A DNA stretch of 64,000 bases, from the NCBI GenBank assembly GCA_020073385.1, contig JAIQFH010000017.1, forward strand, positions 52,939 through 116,938, written 5' to 3'. Below are positions 18,413 through 27,905 of this stretch, one piece after another. The notes beneath the pieces were generated by a model. It was not told where the DNA came from. It did not search any database and saw nothing but the letters and a program-made list of their open reading frames with translations. A program made the position numbers and the translations under genes. The stretch is from Terriglobia bacterium (GTDB lineage Bacteria; Acidobacteriota; Terriglobia; Terriglobales; Acidobacteriaceae). How positions within the stretch are numbered: the stretch's first letter is position 1; every line of letters starts with the position of its first letter.

Positions 18413-18698
18413 GGTCGGGGAAGACTCCACGTTTGATGGGTCATTGTGCGTCCATCCGGTCGCGTTGCAAAGTTCCAAAGGGACAACGAGCGGCGAGAGA
18501 AGGGTCATTACTAAAAGCGCATTGGCGTGAGAAAGGACATTACGAAGCCGGAAGCCGCGTGGAATACGGGGTTTGCGGGATCACGGACACGTATGGAGAT
18601 TGGCGTCCAAAAGTCAAAATCCCCGACCGCTTCGGCTACGCTCAGGGCAGGCTCTGTCGCACAAAACGCGACAAGAATGGGGCCCCAAATTTGGTGAG

Positions 18699-19943
18699 CT
18701 ATTCGGTCCAGCGGCGGAAGAGGAGGGCGCCATTCGTACCGCCGAAGCCGAAGGAGTTGGACATGGCGTATTCGAGGTTGGCTTGACGGGCCTGGTTGGG
18801 GACAAGATCCATCCCAGCCGTATCGGGGTCGGGATTCTCGAGATTGACGGTGGGCGGCAGGATTTGGTTTCGCAGGGCGAGGACGGTAATGCCAGCTTCG
18901 AGACCACCGGCACCGCCGAGCAAGTGTCCGGTCATGGACTTGGTGGAACTCACCGCGAGCTTGTGATCGCCGAAGAAATTTCGGATGGCGTGGGCTTCAA
19001 GCGTGTCGCCAATGGGAGTTGAGGTTCCGTGCGCGTTTACATAGCCGACGACATTTGGCGAAACTCCGGCATCACGCACGGCGTTGCGCATGACGCGGAA
19101 TCCGCCTTCGTGCTCGGGAGCGGGCTGAGTCATGTGGTAGGCGTCGCCTGACATTCCGTACCCGACGATCTCGGCAAGGATAGGAGCGCCGCGCTTGCGG
19201 GCAAACTCCAACTCTTCGAGGATCAAGATGCCGGAGCCTTCGCCGATAACGAATCCATCGCGGCCCTGATCCCAGGGACGGCTGGCTTTCTCTGGCTCAT
19301 CATTACGGGTTGAAAGCGCGCGCATAGCGGCGAACCCGCCAACACCCATGGGCGTGATTGCAGCCTCGGCGCCGCCGGCGATCATCACGTCAGCGTCATT
19401 GTGCTGAATGATGCGGAAGGAGTCTCCGATGGAGTGCGCGCTGGTGGTGCATGCCGTGGCCGTCGCTTCGTTGGGACCCTTGGCGCCGTAGCGCATCGAG
19501 ACCTGTCCGGCGGCAAGATTGATGATGGCTGACGGAATAAAGAAAGGAGAGATACGGCGCGGGCCGCCTTCAATCAGGTTAGTGTGCTCGCGTTCGATGA
19601 TGTCGAATCCGCCGATGCCTGATCCGATGTGAACCCCGACGCGCTCGTCATTCTCGGGGGTGATTTTCAGGCCCGACATCTGCATCGCTTCATCCGCTGC
19701 CGCGAGGGCAAAATGGATGAAGCGCCCCATCTTCTTGACTTCTTTCTTCTCGATGTATTTCAGAGGGTCGAAGTTCTTCACCTCGGCGGCGATCTGGCAG
19801 GCGAAGTTGCTGGCATCGAAACCGGTGATGCGTGCTACGCCACTCTTGCCCGCCAGCAGGGCCTTCCATACTTCATCGGTGGAATTGCCCACGCCGCAGA
19901 CGAGCCCCAGGCCCGTGACTACGACCCTGCGTCCGTTGTTCAA
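18699..19943 (-). CDS. fabF: 3-oxoacyl-ACP synthase II (KAS II)
   Basis: A 414-residue thiolase-fold condensing enzyme that extends acyl-ACP with malonyl-ACP in fatty acid elongation. The Cys nucleophile is in TATACTTSAHSIGD, and the two His are in NAHGTSTPIGD and KSMTGHLLGGAGG, so the Cys-His-His triad is complete. The closing NSFGFGGTNG loop is also present. The start follows directly on the stop of acpP, so the two are translated together. Confidence 0.97.
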   Translation of the reverse strand: MNNGRRVVVTGLGLVCGVGNSTDEVWKALLAGKSGVARITGFDASNFACQIAAEVKNFDPLKYIEKKEVKKMGRFIHFALAAADEAMQMSGLKITPENDERVGVHIGSGIGGFDIIEREHTNLIEGGPRRISPFFIPSAIINLAAGQVSMRYGAKGPNEATATACTTSAHSIGDSFRIIQHNDADVMIAGGAEAAITPMGVGGFAAMRALSTRNDEPEKASRPWDQGRDGFVIGEGSGILILEELEFARKRGAPILAEIVGYGMSGDAYHMTQPAPEHEGGFRVMRNAVRDAGVSPNVVGYVNAHGTSTPIGDTLEAHAIRNFFGDHKLAVSSTKSMTGHLLGGAGGLEAGITVLALRNQILPPTVNLENPDPDTAGMDLVPNQARQANLEYAMSNSFGFGGTNGALLFRRWTE

Positions 19944-20189
19944 CTATTTTCCCGCCTTGGCGTGCTTGCCGATATAGTCGACGGCGTCCTGCACGGTGCG
20001 AATTTTTTCAGCGTCCTCGTCGGGAATCTCGATGTCGAAAGCTTCTTCGAAAGCCATGACCAATTCCACGGTGTCGAGAGAATCGGCGCCGAGGTCGTCG
20101 ACGAATGACGCGCTCGCCGTGACTTCGCCTTCATCCACGCCCAACTGCTCCACGATAATCTGCTTTACTTTCTCGTCTACGGCTGCCAT
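19944..20189 (-). CDS. acpP: acyl carrier protein
   Basis: An 81-residue acidic carrier. Phosphopantetheine attaches at the Ser of [15 protein letters not shown], the classic DSL motif. Helix III ([16 protein letters not shown]) is conserved. It ends one base before fabF begins. A good AGGAG-like site (AGGAGACAT) precedes the ATG. Confidence 0.97.
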   Translation of the reverse strand: MAAVDEKVKQIIVEQLGVDEGEVTASASFVDDLGADSLDTVELVMAFEEAFDIEIPDEDAEKIRTVQDAVDYIGKHAKAGK

Positions 20190-20497
20190 ATGTCTCCTCG
20201 CTTGCCTCGATTAGATTTGAATTTCGGATGTCTGGTCGCGCAATGCAGCTTCCTGCCCGTTCGGGGCATCGCGACCATAAAATTTTCCGGCACACTCAGC
20301 TCACTGCGGTACGAATCAGGCGAACGTGTAGTGTAATTGTCCGGGTGAATTAGTGTAAAGGAAGGGCAATGCCTTTTCCGGCAAAGCCTCTGTTATGTTG
20401 AGATTGCACTTCTGATCCTAACGGTTGCCGTTATCGGAGGTCAATCGGCGGGTTGCAATGTCATGCGCCCGTTTCAGCCACGAGGCGGTGGAAGCGT
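20190..20497. promoter_or_regulatory. divergent promoter region between acpP and dtd
   Basis: A 308-base gap between the two divergent genes. It has AT-rich stretches (AATTGTCCGGGTGAATTAGT near 20335). No confident -35/-10 pair, hairpin or extra gene is seen. Confidence 0.35.
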
Positions 20498-20947
20498 ATG
20501 CGAGCGGTGGTACAACGCGTAAGCCGTGCCAAGGTCACCGTCAACGGATGGATCACGGGGGAAATCGGGTTGGGACTTCTCGTGCTGCTGGGCGTGGGGC
20601 GGGATGACGGCGAGTCGGATGTCAATTACATGGCTGAGAAGATCGCGGGGCTGCGCATCTTCGAAGATGCCGACGGCAAGATGAATCGCAGCGTGTTGGA
20701 TGTTGGTGGAAGCGTGCTGGCGGTTTCGCAGTTCACCCTTTACGGAGATGTTCGGCGCGGGAAACGGCCGTCGTTTGATGATGCCGCTCCTCCAGAAGCC
20801 GCGCGGCAGCTCTATGAGCTTTTCGTGGAGCGCATCCGCGCTGCCGGCCTGCGCTGTGAGACGGGGCGCTTCCAGGAGATGATGCAGGTGGAATTGGTGA
20901 ATGAAGGGCCGGTGACCATTCTGCTGGACTCGAGGAAGGCGTTCTAG
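20498..20947 (+). CDS. dtd: D-aminoacyl-tRNA deacylase
   Basis: A 149-residue proofreading enzyme that cuts D-amino acids (classically D-Tyr) from tRNA. It has the family start [15 protein letters not shown], the SQFTLYGD motif and the [10 protein letters not shown] motif that shapes the chiral-proofreading pocket. I chose ATG 20498 because the family begins exactly there; an upstream ATG at 20453 adds 15 unrelated residues. GGTGGAAG is a reasonable ribosome binding site. Confidence 0.95.
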   Translation: MRAVVQRVSRAKVTVNGWITGEIGLGLLVLLGVGRDDGESDVNYMAEKIAGLRIFEDADGKMNRSVLDVGGSVLAVSQFTLYGDVRRGKRPSFDDAAPPEAARQLYELFVERIRAAGLRCETGRFQEMMQVELVNEGPVTILLDSRKAF

Positions 20948-20961
20948 GGCTGGCTTTTCCG

Positions 20962-22383
20962 TTAGAACAATTGCTCGGAGAGGTTCTGTTGAATGTATCT
21001 CTTGCTATCGAATTTCCTGCCGGTGCTCTCGCCTGACATATAACGGATTTGGCCGAAGATTGGGCGCTCGAACCAGGGGCGGTCGAACTTGCCGACAATC
21101 GCCCAGGCGATACCGGCATAGCCGTTGGGGTCACGGCCATCCAGTTCGTACTTGTCATTCAGCTTTACGGCAATCTGGTGCGCCTCGGCGGGGGTTCGAC
21201 TCCACTCCAGGATCTTCTTTGCCCAATACATCCGCATGTAGTTGTGCATCCATCCGGTGTTCACCATTTGCATTTGCGCGGCGTTCCAGAGTTGGTCGTG
21301 GGTTTGGGCATTCTCGAGTTGCCGCTCGGTGTAGAGGACGGGCCGGTGATCCTTCGCATGTTTGGCCAGAGTACGGTGAGCCCACGGTTCTCCGCACTCG
21401 ATGTTGTCGTACTCGGGATGGAAGCGGACGAGGTTCACTGCGAGTTCGCGCCATGTGATGGCCTGGTTCAAGAAGGCTTCTTTGTCGGCTTTGGGCGCGT
21501 TGGCGTTTTGCACTGCCAGCGCAACCGTAATCGGACTGATGTGGCCGAAATGCAGGTATGGTGAGAGGCGGCTGGTGTGGTCGACCTCCGGTTTGTTGCG
21601 TTGTGTGCCATAGCCATTCAGCTTGTGCTGCACGAAATCGCGCAAGAGACGGAGAGCTTCGCCGCTGCCGCCTTTCCAGTTGGGAACGGGGGGAACGGAG
21701 CGATCAATTTCCCAGCCTCGCGTGATAGCGACCTCTGGGTCGAGCGAGGCCAGGTGCAGAGGCTTTTTCCAACTCACATGAGCGGCCGCATTTCGGGACG
21801 CGATCAGATAGTTGTTCAACACGGCCTGCAGTCGCCGACGGATCGTGTGTGCGGCATATTGAGCCTTCTCCAGCAACTTCGATGGAACGATCACGTCGGC
21901 ATCCACGGTCCAGAGCGGGACCCTTAGTTTCATCGCCGCTTTCTTTCGCCAGCTCTCGGGTTCGCGCATTGGATTCTCGTCGCCCACGACCAGCGCCGGC
22001 TTCACGTCATTACAGAACTTCAACAGGCTATGGTTGGGATAACTGCGCAGGACGAATTCGATGTTTCTTTTGGCGAGCGCACCCGCGATGTCGGCTATGC
22101 CTTCATTCAGAAAGCGGTAGTGCCGCAGGTTCGCGTGGGGGTAGAACGGAACGGGTGCAAAGAAAGTGACGACTGGCTTCTGCAACGCGTTGGCGGCTTC
22201 TATCGCTACATCCAGTGCGGGATTGTCGACGCCGCGCTGGGCGCGTTGCATCCAGTAGACAACGCAACGTCCTTCGGGATCGGCGTCGCCCGAGCGGCGG
22301 ACGGTAACTCGCGGATCATTGGAGAGTTTCGCGATTGAATCCATGCAATTCGCAATGCGGTGCGAACTGGTAAAGACTTCCAT
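20962..22383 (-). CDS. class II CPD photolyase
   Basis: A 473-residue FAD flavoprotein that repairs cyclobutane pyrimidine dimers with light. The N-terminal antenna-binding half has CVVYWMQRAQRGVDNPAL, typical of class II photolyases. The C-terminal FAD half shows LSPYLHFGHISP, TWRELAVNLVRF, TGWMHNYMRMYWAKKILEW and DGRDPNGYAGIAWAIVGKFDRPW. Among these are the Trp-rich electron-transfer and FAD-binding regions of class II enzymes. Start: ATG 22383; a TTG one codon earlier is unlikely. It converges with dtd. Confidence 0.93.
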   Translation of the reverse strand: MEVFTSSHRIANCMDSIAKLSNDPRVTVRRSGDADPEGRCVVYWMQRAQRGVDNPALDVAIEAANALQKPVVTFFAPVPFYPHANLRHYRFLNEGIADIAGALAKRNIEFVLRSYPNHSLLKFCNDVKPALVVGDENPMREPESWRKKAAMKLRVPLWTVDADVIVPSKLLEKAQYAAHTIRRRLQAVLNNYLIASRNAAAHVSWKKPLHLASLDPEVAITRGWEIDRSVPPVPNWKGGSGEALRLLRDFVQHKLNGYGTQRNKPEVDHTSRLSPYLHFGHISPITVALAVQNANAPKADKEAFLNQAITWRELAVNLVRFHPEYDNIECGEPWAHRTLAKHAKDHRPVLYTERQLENAQTHDQLWNAAQMQMVNTGWMHNYMRMYWAKKILEWSRTPAEAHQIAVKLNDKYELDGRDPNGYAGIAWAIVGKFDRPWFERPIFGQIRYMSGESTGRKFDSKRYIQQNLSEQLF

Positions 22384-22501
22384 CAATAAGAGTGGACATT
22401 TGACTTCGCCGCTGCAGTATTTTCGATCGCCGTTGGAGCAATCCGATGCTTTGCGAAAAAAGCAGGGCTAATTTTTCGCGAGGGGAAAATATCGAGGTAT
22501 T

Positions 22502-23467
22502 TCACCGCGCCAGTAGGATTGCGTCTGCGATGCGCGCGGCTTCCAGCGATGCCTTCACGTCGTGAGTCCGAATAATGTGAGCGCCTTTCAGAATCAGGGC
22601 AGTTTGCGAGGCTAAGGTTCCGTAGAGGCGCTGCTCTGCGGGAACGTCTTTCCCTGCTCCCACTGTCCTTCCGATAAATGACTTTCGCGAAGTTCCTACC
22701 AAAAAGGGGAAGCCCGCCGCCTGCAGCTCTTCGAACCGCGCGATCAGAGGATAATTCTCGTCGAAGCTCTTGCCGAAGCCGAATCCGGGATCGAGCACGA
22801 TCCGTTGGCGGCGCACTCCCGCGAGAATCGCCCGCTCTGCCCACTCCTTCAGTTCGCGCTTGACCAGCAGCACAATGTCGCTGGCTGGAGGCAAATTGCG
22901 CCACTCCTCGGGACGGCCGCGCATATGCATCAGCACAGTGCCGCACTTCAGGTCCGCGATAACCTTGGCCATGTGAGGATCCCAGCGCAGGCCGCTCACG
23001 TCGTTCACGATTTCGGCGCCAGCGTTCACGGCGGCCCGGGCGACTGGCGATTTGTAAGTGTCGATCGAGATGAGGATCTTCGGATGGCGTTTCTTGAGCT
23101 CGGCGATGACCGGGATTACTCGCTTGAGCTCTTCTTCCGCACTCACGGGCGGCGGGTTGGTTGCGCTGGCGCTCCCCTTCACTTGGCTCAGGGTCGCGGG
23201 GCGGACGAAGGCGTCCGCCCCTACACGCGTGTGCGGTGGGCCGGGATCCACGCGCGCGCCTGGACGGGTTGATTCGCCGCCGATATCGATGATGTCGGCG
23301 CCGTCTTCGAGCAGGCGTTGGGCATGATCTACTGCCTTGTCGCGCTCAAGGAATTTGCCGCCGTCGGAAAAGGAGTCAGGCGTGACATTGACGACCCCCA
23401 TGATCAAGGTGCGCTTGCCGAGTTCGAGCGCGCGGGTGGCGAGGCTCCACTGAAAAACCGATCTCAT
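22502..23467 (-). CDS. folP: dihydropteroate synthase with in-frame palindrome insertion
   Basis: A 321-residue enzyme joining 7,8-dihydropterin diphosphate and p-aminobenzoate in folate synthesis. It has the family signatures IMGVVNVTPDSFSDGG, DIIDIGGESTRPGA, ISIDTYKSPVA, EIVNDVSG, VLMHMRGRP, IVLDPGFGFGKS and RTHDVKASLEA. Between GESTRPGA and VSAEEELKRV, where other enzymes have only a few residues, there is an extra segment of about 40 residues containing GADAFVRPATLSQ. Its DNA (23198-23221) is a perfect 10-bp-stem palindrome. The insertion falls in the flexible loop after the GESTRPG motif. It starts at ATG 23467 with a -10-like box nine bases upstream. Confidence 0.93.
   Translation of the reverse strand: MRSVFQWSLATRALELGKRTLIMGVVNVTPDSFSDGGKFLERDKAVDHAQRLLEDGADIIDIGGESTRPGARVDPGPPHTRVGADAFVRPATLSQVKGSASATNPPPVSAEEELKRVIPVIAELKKRHPKILISIDTYKSPVARAAVNAGAEIVNDVSGLRWDPHMAKVIADLKCGTVLMHMRGRPEEWRNLPPASDIVLLVKRELKEWAERAILAGVRRQRIVLDPGFGFGKSFDENYPLIARFEELQAAGFPFLVGTSRKSFIGRTVGAGKDVPAEQRLYGTLASQTALILKGAHIIRTHDVKASLEAARIADAILLAR
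23198..23227. repeat. palindrome inside folP (family G)
   Basis: GGGGCGGACG (23198-23207), loop AAGG, CGTCCGCCCC (23212-23221), then TACACG. The layout (stem, short loop, C-rich end, then CTACA or CCACA) resembles the family A elements. It is read in frame as part of FolP. Confidence 0.75.
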
Positions 23468-23476
23468 GCGGCAACG

Positions 23477-23482
23477 ATTCTA
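23477..23482 (-). promoter_or_regulatory. candidate -10 box TAGAAT of folP (leaderless)
   Basis: On the minus strand TAGAAT ends nine bases before ATG, with no Shine-Dalgarno between. Confidence 0.45.
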
Positions 23483-23516
23483 AATGAATACGGAGAGAAA
23501 GCCGCCGGGCGAGGGG

Positions 23517-23948
23517 CTATCGGCGGCGCACAGCAGCTTCGCGCTTGCGCATGGCATAGGCCGCGCCGGGGCCGGTTCCCGTGGGAGGTTTGCGCGTGCC
23601 TTCCAGCAGTTCTTTGAGGACGGTGGCGTTGTTCTGCGCTTCCATCTTCGAGGCAAACAGCAGTGTCAGACGCTTTTTCTTGTGGGCCAGCTCGTAGAGC
23701 CTGCGCAGGCCCTCCTCGCAAGCTGGCTGGGCCAGCTCCTTGAGATATTTCTTGCGGAAGGTTTCCCAATGGTCGGGCCGGGCATGATACCAGCGGCGTA
23801 GCTCGTCTGATGGCGCGAGATCGCGCAGCCACTCATCGACGGCGGCTCTTTCCTTGGTCAATCCGCGGGGCCAGAGTCTGTCGACCAGCACCCGCGTCCC
23901 GTCTCGGCGTGATGCATTTTCGTACACTCGCTTCATGGCGATCGTCAT
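23517..23948 (-). CDS. DUF488 family protein (short type)
   Basis: A 143-residue DUF488 protein: MKRVYENASRRDGTRVLVDRLWPRGLTKERA is the signature start, followed by LAPSDELRRWYHARPDHWETFRKKY and LTLLFASKMEAQNNATVLKELL. Members are widespread and their role is unknown; nucleic-acid binding or catalytic roles have been suggested. The last 25 residues are basic and likely disordered. A second, unlike DUF488 protein lies 2 kb away at 25922. ATG 23936 is an alternative start. Confidence 0.85.
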   Translation of the reverse strand: MTIAMKRVYENASRRDGTRVLVDRLWPRGLTKERAAVDEWLRDLAPSDELRRWYHARPDHWETFRKKYLKELAQPACEEGLRRLYELAHKKKRLTLLFASKMEAQNNATVLKELLEGTRKPPTGTGPGAAYAMRKREAAVRRR

Positions 23949-24027
23949 GGCCGAATTGCCCCAAAAGCTTTGCTCTATTATTGTAAAGCGGCCAGGAGCG
24001 CTGCGTATCGCAGACGATCAGGTACGA

Positions 24028-24435
24028 ATGATGCCAACAGAAAAGAACCGTTTTGCCGTGAAGAGTCGGTTCACATTCTTTTTTTTCGGTGGGACGCTGG
24101 CCGGATTAGCAGCCCTCGCCGCGCTGGTCGCGTGCGATGTGGAACGGCGTAAGTCCGACGCCGAGCTCGGACTCAACCCCCAGCAATCTGCGGGACGCCG
24201 GATTTACGACTCAGAGTGCGCGCGATGCCACGAGCCTTATTCCACGCGAGGCAAGAAGGGCCCAGGGTTGAAAGGCATCTACGAGCACAAATATCTTTCG
24301 TTAAGTGGGCTGCCGGCCAACGATGAGCGGGTCAGCGATATCGTTCGTGTGGGACGTGGCGAGATGCCCGGCTTCAGCCAGAAACTGAGCCCGCAAGACA
24401 TGCAGGATCTGCTGACGTATCTGCATACACTCTGA
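24028..24435 (+). CDS. c-type cytochrome, lipoprotein-like
   Basis: A small mono-heme cytochrome c. The heme motif CARCH is at about residue 71, and an axial Met candidate is in GEMPGFSQKLSPQDM, as in class I cytochromes, ending with LLTYLHTL. The N-terminus (FTFFFFGGTLAGLAALAALVACD) looks like a lipoprotein signal with Cys after LVA, so the mature protein may be anchored by lipid in the periplasm. ATG 24028 or 24031 is the likely start; open frame upstream has no homology. The electron partner is unknown. Confidence 0.85.
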   Translation: MMPTEKNRFAVKSRFTFFFFGGTLAGLAALAALVACDVERRKSDAELGLNPQQSAGRRIYDSECARCHEPYSTRGKKGPGLKGIYEHKYLSLSGLPANDERVSDIVRVGRGEMPGFSQKLSPQDMQDLLTYLHTL

Positions 24436-24460
24436 CGATCGGCATCGAGGCGCGCCGTCC

Positions 24461-25903
24461 ATGGATAATCCGCAGATGAAGACTGAGGCGAAGTCAGAGC
24501 TCTTTCGCAAGCTGCCATCGGTGGACGAACTTGTGCGTTCACCCCAGTTCGGTACGCTCCTGGAGGAGCACGGGGCGACTGCCCTTACCGATGCGATCCG
24601 TTCTGTGATCGGCCGATTGCGTGAGCAGATTTCATCCGGCCTGCTGGATGGCGCAGGGTTGCGTCTCGCCCTGGAGGGATTGAACGGAGCGGTCGAGGCT
24701 CGGCTGCGCAGTGTTCTGAGTTACTCATTGCGGCCTGTCATCAACGCAACAGGCGTCATTCTGCATACGAATCTGGGCCGCGCTCCTCTGGCCGAGCATG
24801 CGTTGGCACACGTCCGCGAAGTTGGGCATTCGTATTCGAATCTTGAGTTCGACATCGAAGCCGGCGAGCGGGGCAAACGCGATGTTCATGTCGACCGGCT
24901 CTTCCGGAAGTTGCTCGCAGATGCTGGCTCAACCGGGGAAGGGACCAGCAGCACGGTTTCGACCATTGTGGTCAACAATAACGCGGCAGCCGTCCTGCTC
25001 GCGCTAAATACGCTTGCCGAAGGTGGCGAAGTCATCGTCTCTCGGGGAGAACTGGTGGAGATTGGCGGGTCGTTCCGCATTCCCGATGTGATGGCGAAAT
25101 CCGGAGCGACGCTTCGCGAAGTCGGCACGACCAATCGAACCCGGATTGGAGACTACGAGAGAGCTATCAACGAGCGGACGCGGTTGCTGTTGCGGGTGCA
25201 TCGCTCGAATTTCGAGATCACTGGCTTCACCGAGCAGGCCTCTATTGGAGAATTGAAAGAACTGGCTCGACGGTGCGGAATTCCGCTGATGGAAGATCTT
25301 GGCAGCGGTGCGCTGGTGGATTTGGAAAAGTTCGGGATTCAGGGCGAGGCGACCGTACTCGACAGTCTTCGTGGCGGCGTCGACGTGGTGACGTATAGCG
25401 GCGACAAGCTGTTGGGGGGGCCGCAAGCCGGACTTCTGAGCGGACGGTCGGAGGTGATTGCGCGTATGCGAGCGAATTCGCTGTTCAGGGCCCTGCGGGT
25501 GGACAAGATGACGTATGCGGCGCTCGAGGCAAGTCTTCTGGCTTATGTGAAGCACGAATACGGCAAAGTACCCGCGCTGAGGATGATGAGTCTGAGCAAG
25601 GAAGCCATCGGGGTACGGGCTGAAGCTATAGCGGGCCGAGTTCAATCTCGCACTGTGAAGATTGAAGTTATCGATGGTGAGTCGGTGATTGGCGGCGGGG
25701 CTGCGCCGTCTTCGGTGCTGCCCACGCGGCTTCTGGCCGTAACCTGCACCGGTGTGAGCGCTGATGAACTCTCTGACAGATTGCGCAAGTCTGATCCTCC
25801 GGTGATCGCCCGGGTAGAAGAAGGTAGAGTTCTGCTGGACCTGCGGACGGTTTTTCCGGAGCAGGATCATCTCATCGCTGACGCCTTGCAGCACGTCGCA
25901 TAA
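24461..25903 (+). CDS. selA: L-seryl-tRNA(Sec) selenium transferase
   Basis: A 480-residue PLP enzyme that converts Ser-tRNA(Sec) to Sec-tRNA(Sec) with selenophosphate. Family markers are RPVINATGVILHTNLGRAPL, NNNAAAVLLALNTLA, VSRGELVEIGGSFRIPDV, VGTTNRTRIGDYE, RVHRSNFEITGFT, EDLGSGALVDL and the PLP lysine in TYSGDKLLGGPQAG. The length is usual. A small extra Ser/Thr-rich piece (STGEGTSSTVS) precedes the NNNAAA motif. No selB, selC or selD is visible nearby, so the rest of the pathway must lie elsewhere, or the gene is isolated. Confidence 0.95.
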   Translation: MDNPQMKTEAKSELFRKLPSVDELVRSPQFGTLLEEHGATALTDAIRSVIGRLREQISSGLLDGAGLRLALEGLNGAVEARLRSVLSYSLRPVINATGVILHTNLGRAPLAEHALAHVREVGHSYSNLEFDIEAGERGKRDVHVDRLFRKLLADAGSTGEGTSSTVSTIVVNNNAAAVLLALNTLAEGGEVIVSRGELVEIGGSFRIPDVMAKSGATLREVGTTNRTRIGDYERAINERTRLLLRVHRSNFEITGFTEQASIGELKELARRCGIPLMEDLGSGALVDLEKFGIQGEATVLDSLRGGVDVVTYSGDKLLGGPQAGLLSGRSEVIARMRANSLFRALRVDKMTYAALEASLLAYVKHEYGKVPALRMMSLSKEAIGVRAEAIAGRVQSRTVKIEVIDGESVIGGGAAPSSVLPTRLLAVTCTGVSADELSDRLRKSDPPVIARVEEGRVLLDLRTVFPEQDHLIADALQHVA

Positions 25904-25921
25904 CTCCGAATCGAAGTTTCA

Positions 25922-26452
25922 TTGGCGACTCTCTACACCATCGGACATTCCACCCGCCCTCTCGCAGACCTGATCGAGACGCTCGGCGCACACCAGATCA
26001 GAACTCTGGTGGACATTCGAGCCTTCCCGATGTCGCGCCGGCTTCCACAGTTCAATCGCGACTCTCTTGCCGAAACCTTGCCGGCAGCGGGCATCCGGTA
26101 TGTCTGGATGCAAGCTCTCGGCGGATACCGAAAGAAGATTCTGGAGGATTCCCCAAACATCGCAATGCGCAACGATAGCTTCCGTAATTACGCCGATTAC
26201 ATGCTGACAGGTGAATTCGAGGACGCGGTGGATGAGCTGGTCAGGCTTGCGGAAGAGGCGCCCACTGCCTACATGTGCGCGGAACGCGTGTATTTCCATT
26301 GTCATCGCATGCTGGTGTCCGACTGGCTGGTGGCGCACGGGCATGAAGTGTTGCACATCGACGGTACGGGTCCGGTGAGGCCGCACAAGCTCACGGCTGA
26401 GGCTCGCATGATTGAAGGACGTTTGATTTATCGGGGAGATCGGTTGCTCTAA
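25922..26452 (+). CDS. DUF488 family protein (long type)
   Basis: A 176-residue DUF488 protein of the second type: TLYTIGHSTRPLADLIETL is the signature start, then LVDIRAFPMSRRLPQFN, ALGGYRKK, and MCAERVYFHCHRMLVSDWLV with the conserved Cys and C-H-R pattern. Function is unknown. It starts 19 bases after selA with a TTG codon and probably shares its transcript. It is distinct from the short DUF488 protein at 23517. Confidence 0.88.
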   Translation: MATLYTIGHSTRPLADLIETLGAHQIRTLVDIRAFPMSRRLPQFNRDSLAETLPAAGIRYVWMQALGGYRKKILEDSPNIAMRNDSFRNYADYMLTGEFEDAVDELVRLAEEAPTAYMCAERVYFHCHRMLVSDWLVAHGHEVLHIDGTGPVRPHKLTAEARMIEGRLIYRGDRLL

Positions 26453-26701
26453 GGCGCTGGATGATCTCTGCTCTTGATCGTCGAAAGCGTCTCAGGGGCT
26501 GAAGCCCATTGTTGATTCTGCGCGCTTTACGCGGCGCTAAAGCGCCGCTCTTCCACGGTACCAGCGGCATTCAGGAGTCCTTCCGCAACCTCTTTTAAGC
26601 CGTGCCCTTTCAAATCACGTTCGCACGGCATTTTTCCGGAGGTTGCTAAGGACTCTCTTGTGGTTTCGAGATCGGTGGTTGCAACCGAATCTTCCCAGCT
26701 T
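26453..26701. repeat. gap with small palindromes before ruvB
   Basis: The gap contains CGGCGCTAAAGCGCCG (about 26533-26548) and AGGGGCTGAAGCCC (26493-26506), both short hairpins of types common in intergenic acidobacterial DNA. No gene is seen. Confidence 0.45.
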
Positions 26702-26707
26702 TAGTAT
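26702..26707 (+). promoter_or_regulatory. candidate -10 box TAGTAT of ruvB (leaderless)
   Basis: TAGTAT ends nine bases before the GTG start; no Shine-Dalgarno is seen. Confidence 0.4.
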
Positions 26708-26716
26708 CGCCATAGC

Positions 26717-27763
26717 GTGCCCACTCCTGGCGACAATCCCAAATTAACCCGCGAACGCATGGTCTCGGCTGCGCCTCTTGAGGACGACTCCTCATTCGAG
26801 TTGAAGCTGCGGCCGCAGCGGCTGGCTGAATTCATCGGACAGAAGAAGGTTAAAGAACAGCTGGCGGTCGCGATCGAGGCGGCCCGCTCTCGCGGGGAGG
26901 CCATGGATCACGTGCTGCTCTATGGTCCGCCGGGATTGGGCAAGACGACGCTGGCGAATATTATTGCGAATGAACTGGCCGTGCACTTCCAGCCCACCGC
27001 GGCTCCTCTGCTGCAGATCAAGGGCGACCTGACCGCGATCATCACGAATCTGCAGGACAAACAGGTTCTGTTCATCGACGAAATCCACCGACTGCAGCCG
27101 GTTCTGGAAGAGTTGCTGTATTCGGCGCTGGAAGACTACAAGCTCGACATCATCATCGGGCAAGGGCCTTCGGCGCGCACACACACGCTGGAAGTGAAGC
27201 CATTTACCTTCGTCGGCGCCACGACACGCGCGGGATTGATCTCAGCTCCCTTGCGCGCCCGCTTCGGAATCGTGCTGCGACTCGAGTTCTACACCGCAAA
27301 AGACTTGCAGGTGATCGTGGAGCGCTCGGCCGAGATTCTGGGAGTGGCGATCGATGACGCCGGGGCCCAGGAGATCGCCAGCCGCTCGCGTGGTACGCCG
27401 CGAATCGCTAACCGCTTACTGCGCCGGGTTCGCGACTACGCGCAGGTCCGCGGCGCCGGCAAGATTGACGAACCCACCGCCAAAGCCGCTCTCGAGATGC
27501 TCGAAGTGGATCAGTACGGCTTCGACGAGGTGGATCGCCGCCTGCTGCTGACAATCATCGAAAAATATCAGGGAGGCCCCGTCGGCGTGAACACACTCGC
27601 AGCGGTCCTCGCCGAAGAGCCGGACGCGATCGAAGAGATCTACGAACCTTTCCTGATGCAGATCGGTTTCCTCAACCGTACGCCCCGCGGACGCGTCGCC
27701 ACGCAGCTGGCATATGACCACTTTGGTATTACACCCAACCGGCGGCAGGCATCCCTTTTCTAG
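26717..27763 (+). CDS. ruvB: Holliday junction branch migration ATPase
   Basis: A 348-residue AAA+ motor that drives branch migration with RuvA. Walker A is [11 protein letters not shown], Walker B is LFIDEIHRL, sensor I is [11 protein letters not shown] followed by PLRARFG (arginine finger), and the C-terminal winged helix contains [13 protein letters not shown] and [10 protein letters not shown]. The length and all motifs are standard. GTG start. ruvA and ruvC are not adjacent. Confidence 0.97.
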   Translation: MPTPGDNPKLTRERMVSAAPLEDDSSFELKLRPQRLAEFIGQKKVKEQLAVAIEAARSRGEAMDHVLLYGPPGLGKTTLANIIANELAVHFQPTAAPLLQIKGDLTAIITNLQDKQVLFIDEIHRLQPVLEELLYSALEDYKLDIIIGQGPSARTHTLEVKPFTFVGATTRAGLISAPLRARFGIVLRLEFYTAKDLQVIVERSAEILGVAIDDAGAQEIASRSRGTPRIANRLLRRVRDYAQVRGAGKIDEPTAKAALEMLEVDQYGFDEVDRRLLLTIIEKYQGGPVGVNTLAAVLAEEPDAIEEIYEPFLMQIGFLNRTPRGRVATQLAYDHFGITPNRRQASLF

Positions 27764-27905
27764 CAGACTGAGCATCGGCCTAACCGGGTTCGTGAGGACT
27801 CTTTCCGGCAACCCGGACAACGTCCTTTTGATGTTTTTGTGATGGGCCAGTATGGTGTATCTTGCTGGGTTCTCCTCGTTCCTGCGAGGAAAGCAGTGAG
27901 GGTTC

